Of a stretch of DNA of 64,000 nt, positions 8,242 to 17,659 are shown in pieces. Below the pieces are notes generated by a model. It was not told where the DNA came from. It saw only the letters and a list, made by a program, of their open reading frames with translations, and did not search any database. Location: NCBI RefSeq assembly GCF_003130795.1, contig NZ_CP029353.1, positions 1,813,501-1,877,500 on the forward strand, in the 5' to 3' direction. How positions within the stretch are numbered: position 1 is the first letter of the stretch; every line of letters begins with the position of its first letter. This DNA is from Azospirillum thermophilum. GTDB taxonomy: Bacteria > Pseudomonadota > Alphaproteobacteria > Azospirillales > Azospirillaceae. The translations under genes and the position numbers were made by a program.

Positions 8242-9320
8242 TCAGCCGGCCAGCCGGTTGACCGACAGGCGCCGCGAGAAGGCGTCGGTCAGGGCCGGCA
8301 GGATGGTCAGCGCGTCGCCGACCAGCCCGAGATGGGCGAAGTCGAAGATCGGCGCGTTGGGATCGCTGTTGATCGCCAGGATCAGGTCCGACTTCTCCAT
8401 GCCGACCCGATGCTGGATGGCGCCGGAGATGCCGGCGGCGATGTAGAGCTTGGGCCGCACCGTCTTGCCGGTCTGGCCGACCTGCCGGTCGTTGGTCGCC
8501 CAGCCGGCCTGGACCAGCGGGCGGGTCACCCCGACCTCCGCCCCCAGCACGGCGGCGAGGTCGAAGGCCAGCTTCAGGTTCTCCGGCTTGCCCAGCCCCT
8601 TGCCGGCGGCGACGATGATGTCGGCGAAGGCAAGCTGCGCCTCGGTCTGCTCGCGGTCGGGATGAAGCTCAGCACCTTGGTGACGACGTCGTCCTCGACC
8701 AGGGCCGGCTTCACCTCGACGACGCGGCCGGTGCGGCTGTCGTCCCGCTCGGGCATCGACATGACGCGCGGGCGGACGGTCGCCATCTGCGGCCGGTAGG
8801 CCAGCGTCTGGATGGTGCAGAGCAGCGTGCCGCCGAAGGTCGGCCGGGTGGCCGCCAGCGACCGGTTCTCCATGTAGATGTCCAGCTCGGTGCAGTCGGC
8901 GGTCAGGCCGGTCGCCAGCGTGGTGGCGATGGCGCCCGCCAGGTCGCGGCCCAGCGTGGTGGCGCCCAGCAGCACGATCTCCGGCTTGAAGCTGTTGACC
9001 ACGTCGGTCATCACCCGGCAGTACGGGTCGGTGCGGTAGTCGGCCAGCACCGGATCCGTCACCTTGTAGACGACGTCGGCGCCGAAGCCGATCGCCTCGG
9101 CGCAGATCAGGGCCAGCTCGGGCGTGTCCGCCCCCAGCACGACGGCGCCGACCTCCACCCCCAGCTTGTCGGCCAGCTTGCGGGCCTCGCCCAGCAGCTC
9201 CCACGACACGGAATGGACGGCGCCGCGCTCCTGCTCCACGATCACCCACACGCCGGTGTAGGCCTTCAGGTGCTCGGGCAACTGGAACTTGCGTCCCTGC
9301 GGCTTGGATGGTTCGCTCAT
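8242..9320 (-). pseudogene. fixB: FixB, electron-transfer flavoprotein alpha subunit (single-base frameshift)
   Basis: ETF-alpha-like subunit of FixABCX. The first 223 codons read well up to VLSFIP, then the frame breaks. Adding one C in the run at 8659-8661 (GGG on the plus strand) restores [20 protein letters not shown] and the complete C-terminal FAD domain (ending SVNRLAG). The C-terminal part is intact and conserved, including [29 protein letters not shown] and [11 protein letters not shown] infer a sequencing or assembly deletion, not decay. If real, the complex would be inactive because FAD binding needs the C-terminal domain. Confidence 0.9.
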
Positions 9321-9344
9321 CGTCGGGTCTCCGGCGGATTGGAT

Positions 9345-10196
9345 TCAGAGCCCGGCCGCGGCGCGGGCGGTCAGGTCGTCGGCAAGCTTCGGCTGGGCGG
9401 CGAAGACGGCCTCCAGCGCGGCGCCGGCCAGCGCGTCCGGGGTCGCGGCGGCGGCCTCGATCATCCTGGCGCGCTCGGCGCGCGGCTTCGGCACGAAGAC
9501 CTTCGACACCACGGTGGGCGAGCCCTTGAGGCCGACCTTCGTCTCCTCCGCGCCGGTGGTGTCCTTGCTCCAGGTCTTCAGCGGATAGCGGGCGGCGCGG
9601 AACATGTCGTCCATCTTGCCGAAGCGGATGGTGTTGGTGCCCTCCAGCATGGTGATCATGCAGGGCAGCCGGGTCTTCAGCACCTGCACGCCGCCCTCGG
9701 CCCGGCGGTGGACGACGATCTCCCGCGCCTCCAGGTTCATCTCCTCGATCTTCGTGATGTAGGTGAGCTGCTCGAAGCCCAGCCGCGTCGCGATGCCGGG
9801 GCCGACCTGGGCGGTGTCGCCGTCGACCGTCTGCTTGCCGCAGAAGACGATGTCCACCGGCTCCTCCTCCGCCAGCTTGCGGATGGCGGAGGCCAGCGCG
9901 TAGGAGGTGGCGAGCGTGTCGGAGCCGGCGAACTTGCGGTCGGTCAGCAGCACCGCATCGTCGGCCCCCAGCGACAGCGCCTTGCGCAGCGAGGTCTCGG
10001 CCATCGGCGGCCCCATCGTCAGCACGGTCACCCGCGCGCCGAACCGGTCCTTCAGCCGCAGCGCCTCCTCCAGCGAGAAGAGGTCGAACGGGTTGATGAT
10101 GGCCGGGACGCCCTGCCGCATGATCGTGTTGGTCACGGGATGGATGCGGATCTGGGCGCTGTCGGGCACCTGCTTGATACAGACGACGATGTGCAT
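9345..10196 (-). CDS. fixA: FixA, electron-transfer flavoprotein beta subunit
   Basis: 283-residue ETF-beta-like subunit, the NADH-oxidising side where bifurcation is thought to occur. It begins [20 protein letters not shown]; the start at 10196 is preceded by GAGGAG, and longer frames upstream lack support. The family motif [24 protein letters not shown] is near 121-144. It is the first gene of fixABCX, 57 bases from the expected RpoN start site. Confidence 0.96.
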   Translation of the reverse strand: MHIVVCIKQVPDSAQIRIHPVTNTIMRQGVPAIINPFDLFSLEEALRLKDRFGARVTVLTMGPPMAETSLRKALSLGADDAVLLTDRKFAGSDTLATSYALASAIRKLAEEEPVDIVFCGKQTVDGDTAQVGPGIATRLGFEQLTYITKIEEMNLEAREIVVHRRAEGGVQVLKTRLPCMITMLEGTNTIRFGKMDDMFRAARYPLKTWSKDTTGAEETKVGLKGSPTVVSKVFVPKPRAERARMIEAAAATPDALAGAALEAVFAAQPKLADDLTARAAAGL

Positions 10197-10263
10197 CCCG
10201 GTCTCCTCGAAGCGCTGGTCTGGACTTTCGGCCGCACCGTCGGCGGCGGCTCCAGCTCTTCTC

Positions 10264-10279
10264 AGCAAGGGATGTGCCA
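10264..10279 (-). promoter_or_regulatory. Sigma-54 promoter of fixABCX
   Basis: On the minus strand the sequence is TGGCACATCCCTTGCT, essentially the -24/-12 consensus with GG and GC 12 bases apart. Transcription would begin near 10253, giving a leader of about 57 bases before fixA. Confidence 0.93.
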
Positions 10280-10348
10280 GCCGCCGTGCGGCCGGACAGG
10301 CCCTTGATTACGCTTCGTTTTTCGGAGATCGGCGTGGCGCCGTCCGCT

Positions 10349-10364
10349 TGTCGCAAAGCCGACA
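10349..10364. promoter_or_regulatory. NifA upstream activator site 1 of fixABCX
   Basis: TGTCGCAAAGCCGACA, an exact TGT-N10-ACA, 70 bases upstream of the fixA -24 element. It is nearly identical to the nifU-side site at 271-286. Confidence 0.88.
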
Positions 10365-10375
10365 ATGGCGCCGGA

Positions 10376-10391
10376 TGTCGGCTTCGTTACA
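10376..10391. promoter_or_regulatory. NifA upstream activator site 2 of fixABCX
   Basis: TGTCGGCTTCGTTACA, a second exact TGT-N10-ACA, 27 bases from site 1. Tandem NifA sites commonly strengthen activation. Confidence 0.75.
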
Positions 10392-10441
10392 GCTCCCGGG
10401 ATCCCCCTCCGACAAGCCTCCCGTCGAAACCCCGGGGAGTG

Positions 10442-13400
10442 TCAGGCGGCGTCGATGTAGCCGACCACGCGGTCCAGCTCGCGGCCGACGCGGGCGACCA
10501 TGCCCGCCATGCCGTCCGGCCGCCGGTCCATCGCCGCCATCTCGACGGCGTCGGCCGCGGCGGCCAGCTCGTGGGCACCGACCGTGCGGGAGGAGCCGGC
10601 GAGCTTGTGCGCCGCCTGCCGCATCTCCTCCCAGCATCCGGAGCCGTAGGCGGTCAGCAGCCGCTGGTGCGAGGCGGTGTTGGAGGCGACGAACTCGACC
10701 AGCAGCTCGCGCACGACGCTGGTGTCGCCGTCGAACAGCGCGGCCAGCGCGCCGGTGTCGAGCGGCGGACCGTCGCGCCCCTCCTCCGGCTGCGCCGCGG
10801 CGGGCGGCGGGGGCGGCTCCTCCTCGACCCCCTTCAGCGGCAGATAGCGGTCGAGCACGCGGCGGAGCTGCCCCAGCTCGACCGGCTTGGAGATCGTGTC
10901 GTCCATGCCGGCGGCGAGGCATTTCTGCGCCTCCCCCTCCATGGCGTTGGCGGTGATGGCGATGATGGGACGGCGGCGGCCGGTGCCCGCCTCGTCGGCG
11001 CGCACCGCCTGGGCGAGCTCCAGCCCGTCCATCTCCGGCATCTGGCAGTCGGTCAGCAGCAGCCCGTAGCGGCCGGACCGCCACATGGCGAGCGCCTGCA
11101 GCCCGTCCTCCGCCACCTCCGCCGCATGGCCCAGCAGGGCGAGCTGCCGCAGGATGACCTGGCGGTTGGTCGGATGGTCCTCCGCCACCAGGATCAGCCG
11201 CCCTTCGGCCAGCGCCTCGTCCACCGCGGGGGCGGCGTCCTGCGGCACGGGGCAGAGCGGCGGATCGGCCGGCGGCTCCTCCACCGGGGCAAGGCGCCCG
11301 GCCGCGGCAAGCACCGAGCGGACGAGATGGGCGCGGCGCACCGGCCGCGCCACCGGCTGGGGACCGCCGGCCGCGGCGGCCCGCGGCTGCCGGGTCAGCA
11401 GGAGCCGCCCGCGCGTCCGTCCCCGCCCGTCGGCGTCGAGCGGCGACAGGTCGACCGTCTCCTCGGCCAGCAGCACGTCGCAGCGCGCGGTCGGCAGCAG
11501 CAGGCGCAGCGCCGTCTCCGCGTCCGCCGCCTCCACCACCTGGGCGCCGTCGCTGTTCAGGTAGCGGGCGAGGACGCTGCGCTCCTCCGCGTCGGGCACC
11601 AGCAGCAGCACCGACAGGCCGCCGAGCGGCAGCGGCCGGTCCTCCCCCGCCTCCGTCCCGTCGGGCGGCAGGTCGGCGGCGAAGGTGAACCAGAAGGTCG
11701 ACCCCTCGCCCAGCTCGCTCACCACCCCGATCTCGCCGCCCATCAGCTCGGCCAGACGGCGGCAGATCGACAGGCCGAGCCCCGTCCCGCCGAAGCGCCG
11801 GGTGGTGGAGGCCTCCGCCTGGGTGAAGGGGCGGAACAGGCGGCCCTGGTTCTCCGGCGAGATGCCGATGCCGGTGTCGGTCACCGCGATGCGGATGGCG
11901 ACGCGCCCCTCCTCGTAGGAGGCCAGTTCCGCCCGCACCTTGACCGAACCGCCGTGGGTGAACTTCACCGCGTTGCCGGCGATGTTGAACAGCACCTGCC
12001 GGATGCGCACCGGGTCGCCCATCACGGTCGCCGGCAGGTCGGGATCGACATAGGGGATCAGCGCCAGATCCTTCTGGCGGGCCGCCGGGGCCAGCGTGTC
12101 CGCCACCCCTTCCACCACCGTCGTCAGCGACACCGGAACCCGCTCCAGGTCCAGCCGCCCGGCCTCGATCTTCGAGAAGTCCAGGATGTCGTTGATGATG
12201 GTCAGCAGGGCGCCGGCCGATTCCCGCACCACCGCCACCAGCTCCCGCTGGTCGGAGGTCAGCGGCGTGTGTTCCAGCAGCTCCAGCATGCCCTGGACGC
12301 CGTTCATCGGCGTGCGGATCTCGTGGCTCATCGTCGCCAGGAACAGCGACTTGGCCTGGTCCGCCGCCACCGCCTCGGCCCGCGCCGCCTCCGCCGCCTC
12401 GGTCGCGGCGACCAGTTCGCGGGTGCGCTCCGCCACCTGGTTCTCCAGGTTGCGGTTCAGCTCGGTCAGCTCCTCGTAGAGCTGGACGTTGTCGAAGCCG
12501 ATGGCGACCTTGGAGCAGAAGACCTCCAGCAGCCGCCGCTCGTCCTGCGACAGGGCGCGGGAATGGCACAGGTAGAAGGCCGTCTCGCACTGGTGCGAGG
12601 CGGAGCGGAAGACCAGCACGCTGTGGCTCCGCTCGAACCGGCTGCGGCCGGAGGCCAGCGCCGCCGTCACCGCCTCGGCCGCCTCGGGCGGCAGCCCGTC
12701 GCGCACCGGCCGCCCGGCCAGCCCGGCGAACAGGCCGCTGCCGCCCAGCACCAGCGGTTCGCGCAGCGGCGACGGGTGCAGGGCCGGGCCGCCATCCTCC
12801 GCCCAGCGGCTGCACAGCGCCACCCCGTCGCTCGGCGGGCAGACGGCGACGATCTCGGCCACCGCCCCGGCGACGAACTCGGCCATCGTCCGCTTGTCGA
12901 GCAGGGCGGAGGAGGCGTCCAGGATGCGCTCCAGCCCCTGGCGATGGTCCTCGATCGCCGTGATGTCCTGATAGCCGCGCAGCGCCGCCACCACCGAGGT
13001 GAAGAGCTTCTGCGCCGTCAGCTCCGTCTTCGACTTGTAGTCGTTGATGTCGTAGCTGAGGATGACGTCGCGCTCCGGCGCCTGCCCCGGCTGGCCGGTG
13101 CGCAGGATGATCCGCACGCGGCGGTTCGCCATGTCCGACCGGATGAAGCGGACCAGCCGCAGGCCGGCGTCGTCGGACTCCATCACCACGTCCAGCAGCA
13201 CCACGGCGATCGCCGGGTTCTCCTCCAGCACGCGACGCGCCTCGGCCGCGGTGCCCGCGGAGAGGAACTGCGCCGGCCGCCCCTCGAAGGTGAAGCCGCG
13301 CAGCACCATCTTGGTGGTGGCGTGGATGGCGGGATCGTCGTCCACGATCAGGATGAGCCACGGGTCCACCGGCTCGGCGAGCACCTGCGGGGCGGCGGCC

Positions 13401-13450
13401 TCGGCCTCCACCGCGGGATCGTCGTCGGCGAACAGGAACTCGTCGCTCAT
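10442..13450 (-). CDS. Hybrid sensor histidine kinase/response regulator (REC-DUF3369-HisKA-HATPase-REC-HPt)
   Basis: 1002-residue cytoplasmic multi-step phosphorelay protein without membrane segments. Domains: N-terminal receiver (about 31-150, VDDDP and phosphoacceptor D87), a DUF3369-like/GAF-like sensory region (about 165-325), coiled linker (330-365), HisKA with H376 in [11 protein letters not shown], HATPase_c with N and G boxes ([18 protein letters not shown]), a degenerate receiver-like segment near 620-720, a good C-terminal receiver ([22 protein letters not shown]) and an HPt domain ([13 protein letters not shown]). Signal and target are unknown. It lies immediately upstream of the fix control region in the same orientation, but fixA has its own promoter. 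Confidence 0.93.
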   Translation of the reverse strand: MSDEFLFADDDPAVEAEAAAPQVLAEPVDPWLILIVDDDPAIHATTKMVLRGFTFEGRPAQFLSAGTAAEARRVLEENPAIAVVLLDVVMESDDAGLRLVRFIRSDMANRRVRIILRTGQPGQAPERDVILSYDINDYKSKTELTAQKLFTSVVAALRGYQDITAIEDHRQGLERILDASSALLDKRTMAEFVAGAVAEIVAVCPPSDGVALCSRWAEDGGPALHPSPLREPLVLGGSGLFAGLAGRPVRDGLPPEAAEAVTAALASGRSRFERSHSVLVFRSASHQCETAFYLCHSRALSQDERRLLEVFCSKVAIGFDNVQLYEELTELNRNLENQVAERTRELVAATEAAEAARAEAVAADQAKSLFLATMSHEIRTPMNGVQGMLELLEHTPLTSDQRELVAVVRESAGALLTIINDILDFSKIEAGRLDLERVPVSLTTVVEGVADTLAPAARQKDLALIPYVDPDLPATVMGDPVRIRQVLFNIAGNAVKFTHGGSVKVRAELASYEEGRVAIRIAVTDTGIGISPENQGRLFRPFTQAEASTTRRFGGTGLGLSICRRLAELMGGEIGVVSELGEGSTFWFTFAADLPPDGTEAGEDRPLPLGGLSVLLLVPDAEERSVLARYLNSDGAQVVEAADAETALRLLLPTARCDVLLAEETVDLSPLDADGRGRTRGRLLLTRQPRAAAAGGPQPVARPVRRAHLVRSVLAAAGRLAPVEEPPADPPLCPVPQDAAPAVDEALAEGRLILVAEDHPTNRQVILRQLALLGHAAEVAEDGLQALAMWRSGRYGLLLTDCQMPEMDGLELAQAVRADEAGTGRRRPIIAITANAMEGEAQKCLAAGMDDTISKPVELGQLRRVLDRYLPLKGVEEEPPPPPAAAQPEEGRDGPPLDTGALAALFDGDTSVVRELLVEFVASNTASHQRLLTAYGSGCWEEMRQAAHKLAGSSRTVGAHELAAAADAVEMAAMDRRPDGMAGMVARVGRELDRVVGYIDAA

Positions 13451-13595
13451 GCTGCACCCTCTGCTGCCCCCGCCCGGGCTGGGGGCACGGCACCTCCGGA
13501 CCTGAGCCGGGACGATAGCATAGGGTACCGGAAACGGAACAGAGGACCACCGGAGACGGTGGATTTACCGCGCTTTGATCGTCAGGGTGGCCGCC

Positions 13596-14468
13596 CTACC
13601 CCCTCCTTTGCGGCGCCGGGCCGCGCACCCAGGCCAGACAGCCGCCGGGCAGCAGCCCGCTGCTGACGAACAGCGCCCCGCTGCGGTAGAGCGCATCGGC
13701 CCGCCGCGGCTCCGCCAGATCGATCGCCCAGACGCTGCGCGACGAATCGGCCCACAGCACCCGCCCGTCGAGCGCCGCGACGGCGCCCAGGATCTCGCCG
13801 TCGCTCAGCCCCGGCCGGAAGAGGACCAGCGCCCCGGTGGCGCCCGGCGGCGGCAGGGCGGCGAGCGGCCCGGCGGCGAGCACCAGCAGGGCCAGCAGGG
13901 TCGCGGCGACCGCGCCGCGCCGCCGTCCCGCATCGCCGCCGCTGCCGTTGCCACTGCCTCCGCCGCTGCCGCCGCGCCGGCCGACCCACAGGCCGAGCGC
14001 CATCGCCCCCACGCCGAAGACGGCGACCCACAGCAGATCCCAGAGCAGCGGAACCTCCGAATCCATGCGGACGCGGTGGATGCCGAGCAGCCAGTGCGAC
14101 AGCACGGCGTCGACGACGTGCCACAGCCCGAATCCCAGCAGGGCTCCCGCCGTCACCGCCCGTCCGGCCCCCTGCGCGGCCAGGGTCGCCCGGCTTCGCC
14201 ACAGCAGCCACAGCCCGGCCAGGGCGATGACGTACATCAGCGCGTGGAACAGTCCGTCCGCCAGCACCTGGACCCTGAGGTCGGCGAAGCGCGGCCCTTC
14301 CAGGGCGCTCAGCAGATGGTGCCACTGCAGGATCTGGTGCAGCAGGATGCCGTCGAAGAAGCCGCCCAGCGCGAAGCCGAGCCAGCCGCCGGCCCAGCCC
14401 GGACGCCGGACGCCCGACAGGGAGGAGCCGGCCGGGGATGCGGAGAGGGATGCGGAGAAGGGCGCCAT
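13596..14468 (-). CDS. DUF2243-type integral membrane protein
   Basis: 290-residue membrane protein. The DUF2243-like core (about 20-170) has the histidine-containing segment GILLHQILQWHHL and GLWHVVDAVLSHWLLGIHR, with around five hydrophobic helices; the histidines suggest metal or haem contact, but the function is unknown. A glycine/serine low-complexity linker (about 167-180) precedes another helix and a C-terminal globular region (FRPGLSDGEILGAVAALDGRVLW) that looks exported. The start at 14468 has only a weak ribosome-binding site. Confidence 0.78.
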   Translation of the reverse strand: MAPFSASLSASPAGSSLSGVRRPGWAGGWLGFALGGFFDGILLHQILQWHHLLSALEGPRFADLRVQVLADGLFHALMYVIALAGLWLLWRSRATLAAQGAGRAVTAGALLGFGLWHVVDAVLSHWLLGIHRVRMDSEVPLLWDLLWVAVFGVGAMALGLWVGRRGGSGGGSGNGSGGDAGRRRGAVAATLLALLVLAAGPLAALPPPGATGALVLFRPGLSDGEILGAVAALDGRVLWADSSRSVWAIDLAEPRRADALYRSGALFVSSGLLPGGCLAWVRGPAPQRRG

Positions 14469-14521
14469 GACCGGGACCTCGCTTGCCGGGACCGATGCCC
14501 CGACAACAGCGCGCGGCCCGG

Positions 14522-15214
14522 TTACTCCGCCGGCGCGTCGCGGTCGGCCGCGGAATTGTAGGCGTAGGTCTTCCAGGTCGGCTCGTAGCTCTCGTCCGCC
14601 TGGTTGCCCCAGACCGCCCAGTTGGGCCGGGCGCCGCGGGCGAACATCTCCAGATAGGGTCCGGGGCTGCAGGCCTCGATCACCTCGTACTGTTCGTCGG
14701 GTTTGCGGCTGTGCTCGCGCTTGCGGGTGCCGATGTAGTTGACCTGGGTGCGGCCGGGCGCCAGCGTCCGGGCATTGCGGCCGCGCACGCCGAACAGGAT
14801 CAGCTCCGTCACGTTGCGGAAATAGAATCCGACCCCCCGCCCGTCGGAGCCGCCGTCCTTGCGCAGCTTGTGCCAGACGATGTTGGTCTTGTACTCGAAG
14901 CCCCAGGCCCGCAGCACCTGCAGCCCCTCCGGCAGCAGCGCGTTGGGGACCCACAGGTAGAGATGCGCGGTCGGCGCGACGATCCGGGCGACCGGCAGGG
15001 CGCAGATCTCGTCGATCGTCATGGTGCCGTAGCGCGACAGCCGGCGATGCTCCGGCGCCATCTTTCCGGTGCGGTTGGCGAAGCGCCAGGGCGGATCGGC
15101 CATCACCGTGGCGAAGCGCCGCCCGCCGGCGAAGGCCAGCAGGTCGCGGGCGGCCTCCGCGGCGCCGTCCACCGTCTGCTGCTGTTCCCCCGGAACCATG
15201 CCGGCCGTCGTCAT
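14522..15214 (-). CDS. MT-A70 family adenine-specific methyltransferase
   Basis: SAM-dependent N6-adenine methyltransferase. The catalytic motif is DPPW (VMADPPWRFANRTGK) with an N-terminal glycine-poor SAM region and the MT-A70 blocks LYLWVPNALLPEGLQVLRAWGF and YIGTRKREHSRKPDEQYEVIE. No restriction endonuclease gene adjoins it, so it is a solitary methylase that could act in gene regulation or derive from a phage. The start is uncertain (ATG at 15214 used, ATG at 15199 possible). It lies 53 bases upstream of the DUF2243 gene in the same orientation. Confidence 0.9.
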   Translation of the reverse strand: MTTAGMVPGEQQQTVDGAAEAARDLLAFAGGRRFATVMADPPWRFANRTGKMAPEHRRLSRYGTMTIDEICALPVARIVAPTAHLYLWVPNALLPEGLQVLRAWGFEYKTNIVWHKLRKDGGSDGRGVGFYFRNVTELILFGVRGRNARTLAPGRTQVNYIGTRKREHSRKPDEQYEVIEACSPGPYLEMFARGARPNWAVWGNQADESYEPTWKTYAYNSAADRDAPAE

Positions 15215-15342
15215 CCGCCCCACCGTCCGAAATCGCACAACGGGGCGGCCCACCCGGACCGCCCGCCTGAACAGCTCAGGGCGCCGAAGCTGGCACGAGG
15301 CCCGCGCTTGCGTCAACCGTGCGCCCGTCGCCGGAAGAGGTC

Positions 15343-16062
15343 TCAGACGTCGCCGCCCAGGGCGTCCTCGGCATTGCAGAACTGGCGCAGCGCATCGAGG
15401 TCGGCGACGGTCACGCTCGCCCCTTGCGTCTCCACCCCCACCGCGCGCAGCTTGGCCAGCGCCCGCGACAGCGTCTCCGGCTGCATGCCGAGGCGGCGGG
15501 CGACCAGCGCCTTGTCGAAGGGCAGCGCGAAGCTGGCGGAGCCCGATCCCTCCGGGCAGAAACGCAGCAGGAAGCTGCCGACGCGCTGCGGCGTCGGCTG
15601 GACCTGCAACTGCTCGATCTGCGTCACCAGATGGCGCAGCCGCATCGACAGCGAGCCCAGCATGGAGAAGGCGATCTGGTCGTCGGCGTGCAGGCAGCGG
15701 GCGAAGCCCTCCGCCGTCAGCGTCATGACGCGGGACTCGGCCACCGCCTCGGCGCAGACCGGGAACTTGCCGCTGGCGAACATCGCCGCCTCGGCGAAGG
15801 TCTCGCCGGGGCCGATGACCGCCACCACCGCCTCCGCCCCGTCGCGGGTCAGGCGGTAGAGCTTCACCCAGCCGTCGAGCAGGACGAAGAAGCGGTCGGC
15901 CGGCTCGTCCTGCAGGAACAGCGTCGTGCCGCGCGGGACGGAGCGGAACTGCGTGTTGGCGGCCAGGAGCTGCAGCGCCCGGTCGGACAGGCGCCCGAAC
16001 AGCGCGATCGAGCGGATCGTCGCGATGTCCTGTGGTTTCAGGCCGGGCAGATCGACGCTCAT
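15343..16062 (-). CDS. Crp/Fnr family transcriptional regulator
   Basis: 239-residue regulator with an N-terminal cyclic-nucleotide-binding-like beta-barrel (about 20-140; FFVLLDGWVKLYR, GPGETFAEAAMF), a dimerisation helix and a C-terminal winged HTH (KALVARRLGMQPETLSRALAKLRAVGV, near 185-210). The N-terminal cysteine cluster of oxygen-sensing Fnr is absent, so it is more like Dnr/NnrR-type or general Crp-like members; the effector cannot be told from sequence. The target is unknown. Confidence 0.9.
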   Translation of the reverse strand: MSVDLPGLKPQDIATIRSIALFGRLSDRALQLLAANTQFRSVPRGTTLFLQDEPADRFFVLLDGWVKLYRLTRDGAEAVVAVIGPGETFAEAAMFASGKFPVCAEAVAESRVMTLTAEGFARCLHADDQIAFSMLGSLSMRLRHLVTQIEQLQVQPTPQRVGSFLLRFCPEGSGSASFALPFDKALVARRLGMQPETLSRALAKLRAVGVETQGASVTVADLDALRQFCNAEDALGGDV

Positions 16063-16152
16063 GACTGCTTTCCCCTCCGATGGTCCGGCCGCTTGCGGGC
16101 CGTTTTCCTCTCCTGCCGCGTCAGGCCGTCGCGGCGTCGGGCCGCCACCGCA

Positions 16153-16710
16153 TCAGGCCTGCGGGGCGGCGTGAACGGCCGGGGCCGGAACCGGGCGGCG
16201 GGCCGGCCCGTCGCGCCCCAGCATCCACAGATTGAAGATGATCCCGGCGCTGTCCGACATCATCCCCGGGACCGACCCCACCAGGAAATTGTGCCCGAAC
16301 CAGCAGGGAAGAGCCATCAGCATGAACAGGCGGAAGGGAGGAACCGCGGTCTGGTAGCGCGACAGGCTGACCAGCGCCGTGCCGGCCGCCGCGAACAGCG
16401 AGGGCAGGCCGCTCCAGCTCAGCGCCATCACCGCCGCGATGACCGGCAGGATCAGCAGGTAGACGATGCGGAAGGCCGGCCGGCTGCCCAGCGGAATGGC
16501 TGCCAGGATCTGCAGCCCCGACAGCACATTCATCAGCGCGCCGGTGGGCGAGCCCAGCAGGGCGAAATGCACCCCGAAACAGATCGACGGGACGAGCTGG
16601 ACCAGCAGCATCGCCACCCGGCCGCGGAACAGCGGCCATGCCATGCCGCCCAGCATTCCGGCAATGCCGATGGCATGCGCCAGCGGGGCTGCGAAAAAAG
16701 CGTCGATCAT
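16153..16710 (-). CDS. YgjV-family inner membrane protein
   Basis: 185-residue protein with about five or six hydrophobic helices covering most of its length and a short cytoplasmic proline/alanine-rich tail. The pattern (LVQLVPSICFGVHFALLGSPTGALMNVLSGLQ and PCWFGHNFLVGSVPGMMSDSAGIIFNLWML) matches the bacterial inner-membrane YgjV family, of unknown function. It begins 90 bases upstream of the Crp/Fnr gene and has no evident promoter. Confidence 0.82.
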   Translation of the reverse strand: MIDAFFAAPLAHAIGIAGMLGGMAWPLFRGRVAMLLVQLVPSICFGVHFALLGSPTGALMNVLSGLQILAAIPLGSRPAFRIVYLLILPVIAAVMALSWSGLPSLFAAAGTALVSLSRYQTAVPPFRLFMLMALPCWFGHNFLVGSVPGMMSDSAGIIFNLWMLGRDGPARRPVPAPAVHAAPQA

Positions 16711-16955
16711 GGTTGGGGAGCCTGCACCGGCGAGGAACGGACGTCGGCCACAAGCATAGCCGATCCTGCCTCATGGAGCAAAAGGCAGACCCCGAATTGG
16801 CGTACGATTGCAGTCCAGCCTGTTGCAGTTTTGCAGGGCCCGGGACGCAACGACGACACAGCGGCACCCCGTCGGGGAACCGTTCCCGTTATGCGGACGC
16901 GGCCGGGGGTGCGGCGTTCAGGACGCCGCCTCCCCAACCGGTTCCGAAGCGCAGC

Positions 16956-17507
16956 TTAGAGCTGCTCGACCTTGCCGGCCTCCGGACCCTTCAGGCCCTG
17001 GCGGACGGTGACGCGAACCTCGTCGCCTTCCTGCAGGGTCGTCATGCCGGACCGGCGCAGCACGTTGACGTGAACGAACACGTCCTTGCCGCCGGTGCTC
17101 GGCGTGATGAAGCCGAAGCCCTTGTCAGCGTTGAACCACTTGACCTTGCCTTCGATCTCCTCACCACCGGAGTCGCCCCAGTCGTAGCCGCCGCGCGAGC
17201 CACCGCCGGCGGCGCGAGCCGGGCGGGCCGAACGGGACGCGGTCGAGGCGTCGACCGAGTGGATGGTGGCGACCTGCGGCCCCTTCGGGCCACGGGCGAG
17301 GTCACAGGTGATGGTGGTGCCTTCCTCCAGCGAGTCGTAGCCAGCGGCCTGGACGGCGGAGACATGCAGGAAGGCGTCGGGCGAGCCGTCCTCGGGGGAC
17401 ACGAAGCCAAACCCCTTGGTGGGGTTGAACCACTTCACGGTGGCGGTGACGTTGGACTTTGTGATCTCGGGAGCGCGAAAGCCCTGGCGGGGCGGGCGGT
17501 CGAACAT
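16956..17507 (-). CDS. Double cold-shock-domain protein
   Basis: 183-residue RNA/ssDNA-binding protein with two cold-shock domains (about 19-85 and 117-183) joined by a Gly/Ser/Arg-rich linker. Each domain carries RNP-1-like motifs (KWFNPTKGFGFV and KWFNADKGFGFI) and RNP-2-like motifs (AFLHVSAV and VFVHVNVL). Two-domain CspA-like proteins of this layout are typical of alphaproteobacteria and likely act as RNA chaperones. A GC hairpin (GCGGCGT-N5-ACGCCGC, 16911-16929) follows its stop without a strong T-run. Confidence 0.94.
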   Translation of the reverse strand: MFDRPPRQGFRAPEITKSNVTATVKWFNPTKGFGFVSPEDGSPDAFLHVSAVQAAGYDSLEEGTTITCDLARGPKGPQVATIHSVDASTASRSARPARAAGGGSRGGYDWGDSGGEEIEGKVKWFNADKGFGFITPSTGGKDVFVHVNVLRRSGMTTLQEGDEVRVTVRQGLKGPEAGKVEQL

Positions 17508-17659
17508 GTGTCTTCAAGCTCATAGAGGATGCCGAATGTCATTTGTCACAGGCCCGGCAGCATCCGTCAAGCACGCCAAAGGCAAGACGCGACAATCTGC
17601 GCCATTCGGCCAAGGTGCTGCCCCTTCCCGCCGACCCGGCCGGGGTGCGTCCGACCGCC

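Noticed and set aside
10308..13666. Very long open frames antisense to or out of phase with the hybrid kinase gene
   Set aside because: They are Arg/Gly/His/Ala-rich translations typical of alternate frames in G+C-rich genes, with no motifs; the kinase frame has complete domains.
15290..15312. Sigma-54-like TGGCAC followed by TTGC near 15290
   Set aside because: The spacing between GG and GC is several bases too long, and no gene starts properly downstream on that strand.
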